A stretch of DNA of 64,000 bases from Microbacterium phyllosphaerae. GTDB taxonomy: Bacteria; Actinomycetota; Actinomycetes; Actinomycetales; Microbacteriaceae. Under the pieces are notes generated by a model that saw nothing but the letters and a program-made list of their open reading frames with translations, was not told where the DNA came from and searched no databases. The DNA lies in contig NZ_JAGIOA010000001.1 of NCBI RefSeq assembly GCF_017876435.1, forward strand, positions 2,914,001-2,978,000, given 5' to 3'. Both the position numbers and the translations under genes were made by a program. Shown here one piece after another: positions 34,852 to 51,385 of the stretch (positions are counted from its first letter, which is position 1; each line of letters opens with the position of its first letter).

Positions 34852-36543
34852 TCAGTCAGTGGAGGTGCCGAGGGTGAGAAGTTCCCTCGCGTGGGTGATC
34901 GCGGCGTCCGAATCGGTGAGTCCGGAGAGCAGTCGGGCCATCTCGGCCTCACGCTCCTCCCCCTCGAGACGGCGCACGCTGGACGCCGTGACGGCTCCGT
35001 CATTGGATTTGACGACCGACAGGTGGTTCGTGGCGAACGCCGCGACCTGCGCGAGATGCGTGACGGCGATGACCTGCGACTTCTCGGCGAGTCGGGCGAG
35101 TCGTCGCCCGACCTCGATCGCTGCGGCCCCGCCGATGCCGGCATCGACCTCGTCGAAGACGAACGTCGGAACGGGGTCGGTGCCGGCGATGACGACCTCG
35201 ATCGCGAGCATCACGCGCGAGAGCTCTCCCCCGGACGCACCCTTGCCGACCGAGCGGGGCTCGGCGCCCGGATGCGGCGCGAGCAGGATCGCGACATCGT
35301 CGCGGCCGTGCGCGCTCTCCGCACCGGGGGTGACGGCGACCTCGAGCCGGGCATCGGGCATCGCGAGCGCATGGAGCTCGTCGCTCACAGCGACGCCGAG
35401 CTTCGCGGCGGCCGCCGTGCGCTCTGCCGTCAATGACTGCGCATGCGCGTCGAGCTCGGCACGTGCGGCATCGCGCTCGGCTTCGAGGCGATCGAGTCGC
35501 TCGCCGTCGTCGTCGAGTTCGGCGAGACGAGTCGACCCCGTCTGCCAGAGTTCCAGCGCCTCGTCGAGCGAACCGTGCGCGCGGATCAGCGTGCCGAGAG
35601 CCGCACGGCGCTCTTCGACGGCGGCGAGCTCGTGCGGACCGGTCTCGTCGAGATCGGCCAGGTAGGCCGACAGCTGGCCCGCGATGTCGGCGATGCGGTA
35701 GCCGATGTCGGCGAGGCCGGCGGAGATCTCGGTGAGAGACGTGTCGGAGACACGCTCGAGCGCTCGACGCGCTTCCGCGATCAGGGCGGATGCGTCGGGC
35801 TCGCCCTCTTCGTTCGAGAGCGCGCCGTGGGCCAGCGAGGCGGCGAGACGGAGTTCCTCGGCGTTCGCCAGTCGCTCGGCCCGGGCGGACAGCTCGACGT
35901 CCTCGCCCGGCTCAGGGGCTGCCGCTTCGATGAGCGCGAGCGCTTCGCGCAGACGCGTCGCCTCCTCGGCCCGACGATCTCGGTTCTCGGTGATGTCGAT
36001 GATCTCGGCATCGAGTTCACGCCAGCGCGCGAAAGACGAAGCGTAGGCCTCGAGCGCGTGGGCGATCGGCGCTCCACCGAAGCGATCGAGCGCGTCTCGC
36101 TGCGCGGCCGACGAGCGCAGTCGCAGCTGTTCGGACTGTCCGTGGACGACCACGAGCTCTTCCGCCAGTGCCGAGAGCACTCCGGCAGGGGCGGCCCGGC
36201 CCCCGACGCTCGCTCTGCTGCGCCCTTCGGCACTCAGTGTGCGAGACACGTACAGCTCGGCTGCGCCGCCCCCGGCGGGCTCCAGCTCTCCCCCTGCGTC
36301 CGCGACGATGTCGGCGACCCCGCCCGATTCGGGAACGATCCAGACACCCGCGACCGACGCCTGAGCGGATCCTGCTCGCACTGCGCCGGAATCCGCGCGC
36401 TGACCGAGCAGCAGACCGAGACCGGTCACCACCATCGTCTTCCCCGCGCCCGTCTCACCGGTGATCGCGGTGAACCCGGCACCGAGGGGCAGCACGGCGT
36501 CGGCGATCACGCCGAGCCCCTGCATCCGCATCTCCTCGATCAC
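34852..36543 (-). CDS. recN: DNA repair protein RecN
   Basis: This 563-residue SMC-like ATPase acts early in double-strand-break repair. Walker A is GETGAGKTM near residue 35. The C-terminal part has the signature [14 protein letters not shown] and Walker [15 protein letters not shown]. The central region (about residues 150-380) is Glu/Ala/Arg-rich coiled coil. The GTG start at 36543 overlaps the nadK stop (GTGA) and gives the standard N-terminus [15 protein letters not shown]; a TTG 8 codons earlier would be unusual. The tlyA-nadK-recN order is highly conserved. Confidence 0.95.
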   Translation of the reverse strand: MIEEMRMQGLGVIADAVLPLGAGFTAITGETGAGKTMVVTGLGLLLGQRADSGAVRAGSAQASVAGVWIVPESGGVADIVADAGGELEPAGGGAAELYVSRTLSAEGRSRASVGGRAAPAGVLSALAEELVVVHGQSEQLRLRSSAAQRDALDRFGGAPIAHALEAYASSFARWRELDAEIIDITENRDRRAEEATRLREALALIEAAAPEPGEDVELSARAERLANAEELRLAASLAHGALSNEEGEPDASALIAEARRALERVSDTSLTEISAGLADIGYRIADIAGQLSAYLADLDETGPHELAAVEERRAALGTLIRAHGSLDEALELWQTGSTRLAELDDDGERLDRLEAERDAARAELDAHAQSLTAERTAAAAKLGVAVSDELHALAMPDARLEVAVTPGAESAHGRDDVAILLAPHPGAEPRSVGKGASGGELSRVMLAIEVVIAGTDPVPTFVFDEVDAGIGGAAAIEVGRRLARLAEKSQVIAVTHLAQVAAFATNHLSVVKSNDGAVTASSVRRLEGEEREAEMARLLSGLTDSDAAITHARELLTLGTSTD

Positions 36544-37454
36544 GAGGCCGTTCCCTGTCCGCGCCAACCCGCGACGGGAAGCCGGAATTTGCGCACGAGT
36601 CGGTCCGTGAACTCCGTCGGGTGCAGGCGCGCGAGGCGCACCGGACGCGACGATCGACGCACGACCACACGCGCCCCCGGCGGCAGGTCATGCGAGCGAC
36701 GCCCGTCGCACCAGAGGATGCCGGAGCCGGAGGTGCCTTCGAGCATCTCGATCGCCACGGCCGCATCAGGGCTCACGACGAGCGGCTTCGCGAAGAGCGC
36801 GTGGGCCGAGAGCGGCACGACCGCGATGGCCTCGACGCTCGGCCAGATGACCGGTCCGCCTGCCGAGAAGTTGTAGGCCGTGGAGCCTGTCGGGGTCGAC
36901 ACGACCATGCCGTCGCATCCGAAGCTCGACAGAGGGCGTCCGTCGATCTCGAGCACGACTTCGATCATGCGCTCACGACTGGCCTTCTCGACCGTCGCCT
37001 CGTTCAGCGCGAAGGTCTCGTAGACGACGGCGCCGTCGATGTCCTTGACGCGCACCGACAGGGCCAGACGCTCCTCGACCTCGTACTCGCGGTCGATCAC
37101 TCGGCGGACCGCGGCGTCCATGTCGTCCCGATCGATCTCGGCGAGGAAACCGACATGGCCCATGTTGATCCCGAGCACCGGTGCCGCGCACCCGCGCACG
37201 AGTTCGGCTGCGCGGAGGATGGTGCCGTCGCCCCCGAGAACGATGGCGAGCTCGAGCTCATCCTGCGAGACGGTGTCGCCGAGCACGTCGACATCGGCGA
37301 AGCCCGGGTCGACCGCGCACAGGTCGGTGCTGTCGTCGGCGGCGAGCACGGGACGCGCCCCCGCACCGCGCAGCGCTTCGACGACCCGCCGGGCGGCGTC
37401 GACCGTGTCGTCACGGCCCGCGTGGGCGACGACCAGGATGTTGCGCTCGTTCAT
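36540..37454 (-). CDS. nadK: NAD kinase
   Basis: This 304-residue enzyme makes NADP from NAD with ATP or polyphosphate. The diagnostic GGDGT motif is in IVLGGDGTILRAAEL (near residue 70). NMGHVGFLAEID and the NAD-binding STPTGSTAYNFSAGGPV follow. The ATG at 37454 overlaps the tlyA stop as ATGA, and a GGGAG ribosome site precedes it. It is part of the coupled tlyA-nadK-recN unit. Confidence 0.96.
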   Translation of the reverse strand: MNERNILVVAHAGRDDTVDAARRVVEALRGAGARPVLAADDSTDLCAVDPGFADVDVLGDTVSQDELELAIVLGGDGTILRAAELVRGCAAPVLGINMGHVGFLAEIDRDDMDAAVRRVIDREYEVEERLALSVRVKDIDGAVVYETFALNEATVEKASRERMIEVVLEIDGRPLSSFGCDGMVVSTPTGSTAYNFSAGGPVIWPSVEAIAVVPLSAHALFAKPLVVSPDAAVAIEMLEGTSGSGILWCDGRRSHDLPPGARVVVRRSSRPVRLARLHPTEFTDRLVRKFRLPVAGWRGQGTAS

Positions 37455-38248
37455 CGTCTCCCTGCCAATAGGTTGATGCGGTCTGACCATTCTGACGGAT
37501 CGCTGCCCCGCCCCGGTGCGAGGTGCAGGAGATACTCCGTGTTGCCGTGGGTGCCGAGGATCGGGGAGGGAAGGATGCCGAGCATTCCGAGCCCTGCATC
37601 CCACGCGCTCCAGGCGGTGCGCGCCACGGCATCCGCGCGGGTCGCTGGGTCGGTGACCAGGCCGCCCTTGACGGCGGTGCGTCCCACCTCGAACTGCGGC
37701 TTCACCAGCAGGACGATGTCGGCCGCCGGAGCGGCGACGCCGGCGACAGCCGGGAGCACGAGTTCGAGCGAGATGAACGAGAGGTCGCCGACGATGAGGT
37801 CGGGAGATTCTGCTTCGCCGGTCACGTCCTGCAGGTTCTCGGGCGTCATGTGACGGACGTTGTATCCCTCGACCAGCACGACGGCCGGATCGGCGGCGAC
37901 GGAGGATGCCATCTGATCGTGGCCCACATCGACCGCGAGCACTCGTCGGGCCCCGCGCTCGCGGAGAACCTGCGTGAAGCCGCCTGTCGAGGCTCCCATG
38001 TCGAGCGCGAGACGACCGTCGACAGCGATGCCGAAGTCGTCCAGGGCGGCGATGAGCTTGTGCGCCGCGCGGCCGACATAGTGATCGGTGGCGGCGACGG
38101 TGATCTCCGCGGAGTCAGCGACAGTCGTCGATGCCTTCACGACAGGGCGGCCGTCGATGCTCACGACACCTTCGGCGATCAGAGTGGCTGCGTGGGTGCG
38201 CGAACGGGCGAGGCCTCGCGCGGCGAGGGCGGCGTCGAGTCGGGTCAT
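37451..38248 (-). CDS. tlyA: TlyA rRNA 2'-O-methyltransferase / hemolysin A family
   Basis: This 265-residue protein has an N-terminal S4 domain ([20 protein letters not shown]) and an FtsJ-type Rossmann methyltransferase with the SAM motif LDMGASTGGFTQVL near residue 90. TlyA of mycobacteria methylates 16S C1409 and 23S C1920 and sets capreomycin susceptibility. The conserved KDKE-type catalytic lysine/aspartate framework appears in HKLIAALDD and IVGDLSFISL. The ATG at 38248 overlaps the stop of a 58-aa gene and is fixed by homology length. Confidence 0.95.
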   Translation of the reverse strand: MTRLDAALAARGLARSRTHAATLIAEGVVSIDGRPVVKASTTVADSAEITVAATDHYVGRAAHKLIAALDDFGIAVDGRLALDMGASTGGFTQVLRERGARRVLAVDVGHDQMASSVAADPAVVLVEGYNVRHMTPENLQDVTGEAESPDLIVGDLSFISLELVLPAVAGVAAPAADIVLLVKPQFEVGRTAVKGGLVTDPATRADAVARTAWSAWDAGLGMLGILPSPILGTHGNTEYLLHLAPGRGSDPSEWSDRINLLAGRR

Positions 38249-38421
38249 CGGGTGCCCGGCGCGTCGCGCTGGTCGAGCTTCGCGCCGCTGTCGAGGCGGC
38301 GGGAGAGCTCGTCGTGCAGTCCGGAGTATGCGCCGGCACGGGCAGCGAGAGGCTGTCCCTCGATCAGGCGCAGGCGACTCCACAGACCGTCGGTCGGTGC
38401 GTTCGTCGTCTCTTCGCTCAC
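38245..38421 (-). CDS. Small protein, 58 aa, coupled to tlyA
   Basis: This is a short hydrophilic protein starting GTG at 38421 and ending in a TGA that overlaps the tlyA ATG. It reads SEETTNAPTDGLWSRLRLIE at the start and ends LDQRDAPGTR. It has one predicted amphipathic helix (residues 30-47) and no family I recognise. The start is supported by TACAGT (minus strand, 38428-38433) ending 6 nt upstream. The gene therefore probably heads the tlyA-nadK-recN transcript as a leaderless mRNA. It is easily missed because of its size. Confidence 0.7.
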   Translation of the reverse strand: MSEETTNAPTDGLWSRLRLIEGQPLAARAGAYSGLHDELSRRLDSGAKLDQRDAPGTR

Positions 38422-38484
38422 GCCTCTACTGTACGCGGCGGGGCCGACACGTCGTCGGAGCCACGGCGACGGGGAGCGACCCGA

Positions 38485-39521
38485 TCAGGGCCGGTGGAAC
38501 GGGTCGTCGTAGAGTCGCTCGGGAACACGCAGCACGAAGACCGGGGTACCGGATGCCCAGATCGCGGCCGCACCGGCGCGCAGCAGATCGATCTGCGAAT
38601 CGCCCTCGGAGACGATCTCGACGTCGGCACCGACGACTCGGACAGCGGCACCGTTGACCGAATGGATGCCGTCCTTCGACGTCACCTCGGGATACGGCTC
38701 GTGCAGCTCGCGAAGGTCGCTGAGGATGTACGTCGGGCGGGATCCTTCAGGAGCCGCGAGCACGTGCTTGGGGCGATCGATTCCGGTGAGCACCAGCGCC
38801 GAGTCGATGCCCGCACGGACCGCACCGAGGATGTCGGTGTCGAGACGGTCGCCGATGAACAGCGGCTTCTTCGCGCCGAAGCGCTCGGTCGCCTCCTCGA
38901 AGATCGGAGTCTCCGGCTTGCCCGCGACCGTCGCGAGACGCCCGATGGCCGTGTGCACGGCCGACACGAGCGTGCCGTTGCCCGGGGCGACACCGCGCTC
39001 ACGCGGGATCGTCCAGTCGGTGTTGGTGGCGATCCAAGGGATGCCGCCTTCCTCCTCGGGAACCTTCAGGGCGAAGGCCGCCTCGGCGAGATCCGTCCAG
39101 GCGACCTCGGGGGCGAAGCCCTGCACGACGGCATCCGGAGCATCCTCCGCGCTCCGGGTCACCGTGTAGCCCGCTTTCTCGGCCTCGTCCACGAGCCCCG
39201 CTCCCCCGACGATCAGCAGCGTCGCCGGAGGCGGGACGATCCCCGCGAGCAGGCGCATGGCGGCCTGCGGGCTGGTGATGACGTCAGCCGGAGCGACGTC
39301 GAGTCCGAGGCTGCTCAAGTGCTCAGCGACCGAGGCGTCGGTGCGTGACGCATTGTTCGTGATGTACCCGAGACGAGCGGTCGCAGCGGCAGCGTTCAGG
39401 CTCTCCACCGCGTACGGCAGCGCACCCGGTCCGGCGTACACGACACCGTCCAGATCCGCCAGCACAGCATCCACCCCGTCGAGGGGCGTACGCAGCGCCG
39501 GCTTCTTGGAGAACAGCCCCA

Positions 39522-39522
<1 letters not shown>
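38485..39522 (-). CDS. HAD-IIA family sugar-phosphatase-like protein
   Basis: This 345-residue haloacid-dehalogenase superfamily hydrolase of the NagD/PGP type has motif I DLDGVVYAG near residue 23, motif II TNNASRT and motif IV IGDRLDTDILGAVRAGIDS. These form the usual Mg-dependent phosphatase site with an IIA cap between motifs II and III. An extra domain of about 80 residues follows (from HSVNGAAVRVVGADVEIVSE). The GTG start at 39522 shares one base with the TAG of the repeat-rich gene upstream, so the two are coupled. The substrate is probably a small phosphate ester such as phosphoglycolate or nucleoside monophosphate. Confidence 0.9.
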
Positions 39523-41897
<2,375 letters not shown>

Positions 41898-41928
41898 GAT
41901 GCTCCCTGTTGTTGTTGCTGTAAACGCA

Positions 41929-41958
41929 AAATGGCCACCCAACGATGGGTGGCCATTT
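41929..41958 (-). terminator. rrn operon terminator
   Basis: AAATGGCCACCC (41929-41940) pairs perfectly with GGGTGGCCATTT (41947-41958) around AACGAT. On the minus strand the stem is followed by TTGCGTTT. It lies between the 5S gene and the start of the repeat-rich protein gene (31 nt before its ATG). Confidence 0.88.
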
Positions 41959-41970
41959 GCTTAAAAGAAG

Positions 41971-42088
41971 TCCGGCGGTGTCCTACTCTCCCACAGGGTC
42001 CCCCCTGCAGTACCATCGGCGCTGTGAGGCTTAGCTTCCGGGTTCGGAATGTAACCGGGCGTTTCCCTCACGCTATGGCCGCCGAAAC
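41971..42088 (-). rRNA. rrf: 5S ribosomal RNA
   Basis: The minus strand reads GTTTCGGCGGCCATAGCG at the 5' end and closes with CACCGCCGGAC, forming the terminal helix. The internal loop CCGAACCCGGAAGCTAAG and loop E region GATGGTACTG are typical. Length is about 118 nt; ends are estimated to within a few bases. Confidence 0.93.
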
Positions 42089-42196
42089 ACTATTGATGTT
42101 TCAATCAAACACATAACAAAGTCATTGTCATGCGGTTCTCGACCGTACATCGAGAACCACTCAGTGGACGCGTAGCACCAACAAACGGTGTGTTAT

Positions 42197-47227
<5,031 letters not shown>

Positions 47228-47408
47228 AAAGAAATGCATACGACACCGGGAAAACGGTGACGCAGCGAGTTTGATGCTGACCAAAGAGACAAATTCATTG
47301 CTGACTTCATCCGAATGCCAACCCCACAAGGAGGTTGGTCTTTGATCCAAAGGAATTCTCAACTAGCCGAAGCTAGACGAGGATAATTTGGCATTTGACA
47401 AGTGCACG

Positions 47409-47425
47409 CTGTTGAGTTCTCAAGG
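47409..47425 (-). promoter_or_regulatory. boxA-like antitermination element in rrn leader
   Basis: The minus strand reads CCTTGAGAACTCAACAG about 180 nt before 16S. A near copy (CTTTGAGAACTACACAG) precedes 23S in the spacer. Actinobacterial rRNA leaders carry the same TTGAGAACTCAACAG-type sequence. The rest of the leader (47228-47408) holds no gene. Confidence 0.75.
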
Positions 47426-47480
47426 ATCGGATGCTCCCACGACCCAGTCATCACAACCAGGCCCGAAGGGCAACTTCTCT

Positions 47481-47508
47481 ATCTTACCCACCCTGTCTCG
47501 CTTGTCAA
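47481..47508 (-). promoter_or_regulatory. rrn promoter
   Basis: On the minus strand a consensus -35 TTGACA (47508-47503) is followed after 16 bp by TAAGAT (47486-47481). Initiation would fall near 47474, giving a leader of about 245 nt before 16S. The region between here and the divergent gene at 47824 shows no other clear gene. Confidence 0.8.
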
Positions 47509-47823
47509 ATCGGCGCGCCGTGCGGATCTTGGATCTGCTGCGCAGCTGTTGACAGCCGCAGAAGGGGTGGATCTCCCACCCTAGACGCAGGCGTCTGTTC
47601 TCACAAGTGAGTGGATGTGGGAGGTGGTTCTCCGCTTGAGGGGGGTGAAGCTCTCGGCCTCTCCGCTTCCCTGTGGGGCGAACAAGTAATAAGTTACGTG
47701 GATTCCGGGGTTCTGGCAAATCGGCCCACCACCCCCGGGCGTGTCGCTCAGCGCTCTGAGTCACGTTTTCCCAGTCCAGAGGGAGAAATGGTCCGCGATC
47801 ACCGCCACGAGTACGATCACAGC

Positions 47824-49149
47824 GTGAGCGCACCCCGGATTCCCTCCCCCGCGACCGCCCTGTTGCAGCGTGTCTCGTCAGAGCTGGGCGTCGCCGACGA
47901 CGTCCGTGAGTTCGACTCGCAGCCACCGCATCCTGTGCCCCTGCCCTCCCGTCTCGCCACCGCCGATCTCGCCTGGGCGAGCGTGCGCGCGGTCTGCCTG
48001 ATGGCCGGTATCCGCGACATGCCTGATCCGGATCGCATCTCCACCGCCTACAGGAGCGACCGTGTTCTCACGGTCGATGGGATCGCGCCCGACGTGTGGT
48101 CTGCCTACTCCGGGTTCTGGCGCTCAGCCGACGGATGGGTGCGCACCCCCGGAAACTATCCGCATCACGCCGCGCGGCTTCTCGCCGGGCTCGGACTCGG
48201 AGCAGGCGCCGGCGTCGATGAGGTGCGCGCAGCCATCCTGGAGTGCACGACAGCCGAAGCGCTCGGCCTCATCACCGCCGAGCGCGGACTCGCCGTCCCC
48301 GTGCGTCCGGAGGATCCCCGCCTCGACGCACGATCGCGCACCACTCCCCTGCTCGATGTCTCCCACGAGAACACCGGTGGTTCCTGGGACGCCCCACCCG
48401 CGTCCCACGTGGGACGCAGTCCGCTCGCCGGCATCCGCGTCCTCGACCTCACCCGAGTCATCGCAGGACCTGTGTGCACGCGGACTCTCGCTCTGCTCGG
48501 CGCTGATGTGCTTCGGGTGGATCCCCCGGAACTCGCCGAGCCCGAGTGGCAGCATCTCGACACCGGCCACGGCAAGAGATCCGCGCTGCTCGATGTGCGA
48601 GACGAGCGATTCCGCGAGCTCCTCAACGCCGCGGACGTCGTCGTGCTCGGATACCGGCCTTCGTCACTCGACCGCCTCGGCCTTTCGGCATCCGCACTGA
48701 CCGAGGATCATCCGGGACTGATCGTCGCCCAGCTCAGCGCCTGGGGCATGGACGAACCGGATCGCGCCGGCTTCGACAGCCTGGTGCAGGCCGAGTCGGG
48801 AATCTCGCTGATCGAATCACCCGACGGCGACCGCCCCGGAGCGCTCCCTGCCCAGGCCCTCGACCACAGCGCGGGCTACCTCCTGGCGGCGGCGGTCATC
48901 GCGCTGCTGAAACGCCGGCGGCAGGAGGGCGGCAGCTGGACGGTGCGCACATCGCTGCGTCGCGTGGCCGCTGAGCTGCTCGGGATGCCTCGCACGCTCG
49001 AACCGGTGTCGGAGCGGGAGTTCGTGACCGGCGACCACTCCGCGACCTTCGATGTCGACGGGCGCAAGCTCACGACCGCGGCTCCCGTGCTTCCGGGATT
49101 CGAGTTCGTGGCTCCGCGCCGCTGGGGGTCGGATCAGCCGCGCCGGTGA
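47824..49149 (+). CDS. CoA-transferase family III (CaiB/BaiF) protein
   Basis: This 441-residue protein is of the class III CoA-transferase superfamily. The Rossmann-like half begins at about residue 207 (LAGIRVLDLTRVIAGPVCTR) with LGADVLRVDPPE. The catalytic aspartate is in AGFDSLVQAESG. An N-terminal part of about 195 residues includes RSADGWVRTPGNYPHH, which resembles the small-domain region usually found later in the fold. The GTG at 47824 is preferred because TACGAT (47812-47817) ends 6 nt upstream. ATG 47788, with GGGAGA before it, is the alternative and would add 12 residues. The 3' end overlaps the convergent DUF4184 gene by 16 bp. CoA donor and acceptor are unknown. Confidence 0.8.
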   Translation: MSAPRIPSPATALLQRVSSELGVADDVREFDSQPPHPVPLPSRLATADLAWASVRAVCLMAGIRDMPDPDRISTAYRSDRVLTVDGIAPDVWSAYSGFWRSADGWVRTPGNYPHHAARLLAGLGLGAGAGVDEVRAAILECTTAEALGLITAERGLAVPVRPEDPRLDARSRTTPLLDVSHENTGGSWDAPPASHVGRSPLAGIRVLDLTRVIAGPVCTRTLALLGADVLRVDPPELAEPEWQHLDTGHGKRSALLDVRDERFRELLNAADVVVLGYRPSSLDRLGLSASALTEDHPGLIVAQLSAWGMDEPDRAGFDSLVQAESGISLIESPDGDRPGALPAQALDHSAGYLLAAAVIALLKRRRQEGGSWTVRTSLRRVAAELLGMPRTLEPVSEREFVTGDHSATFDVDGRKLTTAAPVLPGFEFVAPRRWGSDQPRR

Positions 49150-49931
49150 TGCCGGCGGAAGAGCGGCAGCGCCAGGCAGAGCACCAGAGTGAGCGCGCCC
49201 CACAGCGCGCAGGCCGGCGGCAGCATCAGGTACGCGAGGTGCTGGTACGTGAACTCTTCGGTGAACGGACCGTACGCCAGGTATCCGATGACCGTGGCGG
49301 TCACGAGTACCGCCGGAAGCGACAGCCACCAGGCGATGCGGACTCCCGCGGGGATGACCCTCGTGACGGCGATGCGCGGCTCGGCATGACGCAGCCGGAG
49401 CGCGGCCCAGATCGCGATCACGACGAGCCCGATCGCACTCGACCCGTGCTGCAGCCACTTGTATCCGGTCAGAGGACCCCACATCTCCCCGAGAGCGGGC
49501 AGGATCTCGACGCCCCAGCGTCCCTCGTGCGTGAAGAGATCCCAGAGGATGTGCGACAGCACCCCCAGGATCAGGGAGACGGCGAGCAGCACCGGGTACC
49601 AGCGTCGTCTCGCTCCGACACCCACCGCGGCGCCGGCCGCCTCGACACCGGACTGCGACCAGTCGGCCGGAACACGCCGCGCCACCCACGACGGGGAGAG
49701 CTCGCCGACCGCCGGGCGGAGCACGACCCGCCACACCAGGAAGAGCACGAAAGCGACCAGGGCCGTCCACACCACGTTGCCGAACGTGTGCGTGAACGAG
49801 TAGTCGAGACCGACGCCCCTCAGGAACAGGGGCAGATCTGGCGTCATCGCTCCGATCGCGATCGCCGCCGGCACCAGCGGGGTGCGGATGAAGGGCAGCG
49901 CGACCAGGGCATGGCTCGGGGTGAACGGCAT
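49134..49931 (-). CDS. DUF4184-family membrane protein
   Basis: This 265-residue integral membrane protein of about six or seven helices starts with the family signature MPFTPSHALVALPF and has AIGAMTPDLPLFL and VLSHILWDLFTHEG. The conserved His/Asp residues in these motifs resemble those of membrane-bound metal-dependent hydrolases (YdjM-like). An AGGAG ribosome site precedes ATG 49931. It ends inside the convergent CoA-transferase-like gene. The cellular role is unknown. Confidence 0.88.
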   Translation of the reverse strand: MPFTPSHALVALPFIRTPLVPAAIAIGAMTPDLPLFLRGVGLDYSFTHTFGNVVWTALVAFVLFLVWRVVLRPAVGELSPSWVARRVPADWSQSGVEAAGAAVGVGARRRWYPVLLAVSLILGVLSHILWDLFTHEGRWGVEILPALGEMWGPLTGYKWLQHGSSAIGLVVIAIWAALRLRHAEPRIAVTRVIPAGVRIAWWLSLPAVLVTATVIGYLAYGPFTEEFTYQHLAYLMLPPACALWGALTLVLCLALPLFRRHHRRG

Positions 49932-50021
49932 CCGGAGTCTCCTGTCGAGTGGCGGAAGCGGTGACGGCGGCCGCCCGAGAACAGCTCAGGCGACCGCCGT
50001 CACGCGATCAGATGTCGCTCG

Positions 50022-51323
50022 TCACGCGATGAACACTCCTGCGAGGGTCTTCTTGCCACGACGCAGCACAGACACCGCTCCCGGCAGAGTCCCATGCACC
50101 GTGGCCGACTCGTCGTCGACGCGTTCGCCGTCGAGAGACACACCACCTTGGCCGATCGCACGGCGAGCCTCCGACAGGCTCGACACCAATCCGGTCGCGA
50201 CCAGAGCGTCGACGACAGACGACCCCGCGTCGACCGTGGCATTCGGGAGCTCCTCGAGCGCCGTGCGCAGCGTCGACGCGTCGAGCGCGGTCAGGTCGCC
50301 CTGGCCGAACAGCGCGTCGGATGCTGCGATCACGGCCGCCGTCGCGTCGATGCCGTGCACGGTGGCGACGACCTCGAGCGCCAGACGCTTCTGCGCGGCA
50401 CGCCGGAAGGGCTCGGACTCGACGAGGGCCTCGTACTCCTCGATCTCGGCACGCGTGAGGAACGTGAAGACCTTGAGCCGCTCGATGACGTCGGCATCCG
50501 CCGTGCTGAGCCAGAACTGGTACATCCGGTACGGGCTGCACATCTCCGGATCCAGCCAGATCGCGTTGCCCTCGCTCTTGCCGAACTTGGTGCCGTCGCT
50601 GTTCGTGATCAGCGGCGTGCCGATCGCGTGAGCGGCGACGCCCTCGGACCGGCGGATGAGGTCGGTGCCGCTCGTGAGGTTTCCCCACTGGTCGGAGCCA
50701 CCGGTCTGCAGGACGCAGTCGTACTGGCGGTACAGCTCGAGGAAGTCCATGCCCTGCAGGATCTGGTAGCTGAACTCGGTGTAGCTGATGCCCTCGTCGG
50801 AGTTCAGGCGCGCAGCGACCGCATCCTTCTTCAGCATCGTGCCGACACGGTAGTGCTTGCCGATCTCGCGCAGGAAGTCGATCGCCGACAGCGGCGCCGT
50901 CCAGTCGAGGTTGTTGACGATGCGAGCCGCGTTGTCGCCCTCGAAGCTGAGGTAGCGCTCGACCTGCGTCCGCAGGCGTCCCACCCACTCCTCGACGGTC
51001 TCACGAGTGTTGAGCGTGCGCTCGGCGGTGGGTCGCGGGTCTCCGATGAGACCGGTGGAACCGCCGACCAGGCCCAGCGGCTTGTGCCCGGCGAGCTGGA
51101 TGCGACGCAGCGTCAGCAGCTGCACCAGGTTGCCGAGGTGCAGGCTGGGAGCTGTCGGGTCGAAGCCGCAGTAATACGTGATCGGGTCCCCGGCGAGAAG
51201 GGCGCGCAGCGCCTCCTGGTCAGTGGACACATGGACGAGGCCGCGCCACAGCAGTTCGTCCCACACGTTCTCGAACGTGGGGTCGATCGCCGGCGGGGCG
51301 GTCGTCAGATCGGTATTCGACAC
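50022..51323 (-). CDS. tyrS: Tyrosyl-tRNA synthetase
   Basis: This 433-residue class I synthetase charges tRNA-Tyr. The HIGH-type motif is in PTAPSLHLGNLVQL (near residue 55). The tyrosine pocket includes YQILQGMDF, and the KMSKS-type loop is KFGKSEG (near residue 250). An S4 RNA-binding domain closes the protein (SSLSEARRAIGQGGVSLDGE). The GTG at 51323 is chosen on homology length and because TAGCCT (minus strand, 51331-51336) ends 7 nt upstream. Longer in-frame readings run into the 51.4-kb gene. No T-box or other leader is seen, as expected for a leaderless mRNA. Confidence 0.96.
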   Translation of the reverse strand: MSNTDLTTAPPAIDPTFENVWDELLWRGLVHVSTDQEALRALLAGDPITYYCGFDPTAPSLHLGNLVQLLTLRRIQLAGHKPLGLVGGSTGLIGDPRPTAERTLNTRETVEEWVGRLRTQVERYLSFEGDNAARIVNNLDWTAPLSAIDFLREIGKHYRVGTMLKKDAVAARLNSDEGISYTEFSYQILQGMDFLELYRQYDCVLQTGGSDQWGNLTSGTDLIRRSEGVAAHAIGTPLITNSDGTKFGKSEGNAIWLDPEMCSPYRMYQFWLSTADADVIERLKVFTFLTRAEIEEYEALVESEPFRRAAQKRLALEVVATVHGIDATAAVIAASDALFGQGDLTALDASTLRTALEELPNATVDAGSSVVDALVATGLVSSLSEARRAIGQGGVSLDGERVDDESATVHGTLPGAVSVLRRGKKTLAGVFIA

Positions 51324-51385
51324 GCGCTCCAGGCTATCAGCGGTGAGCACACGCCATTCGCCGCCACCCGGGTGGACCGGAGCTG

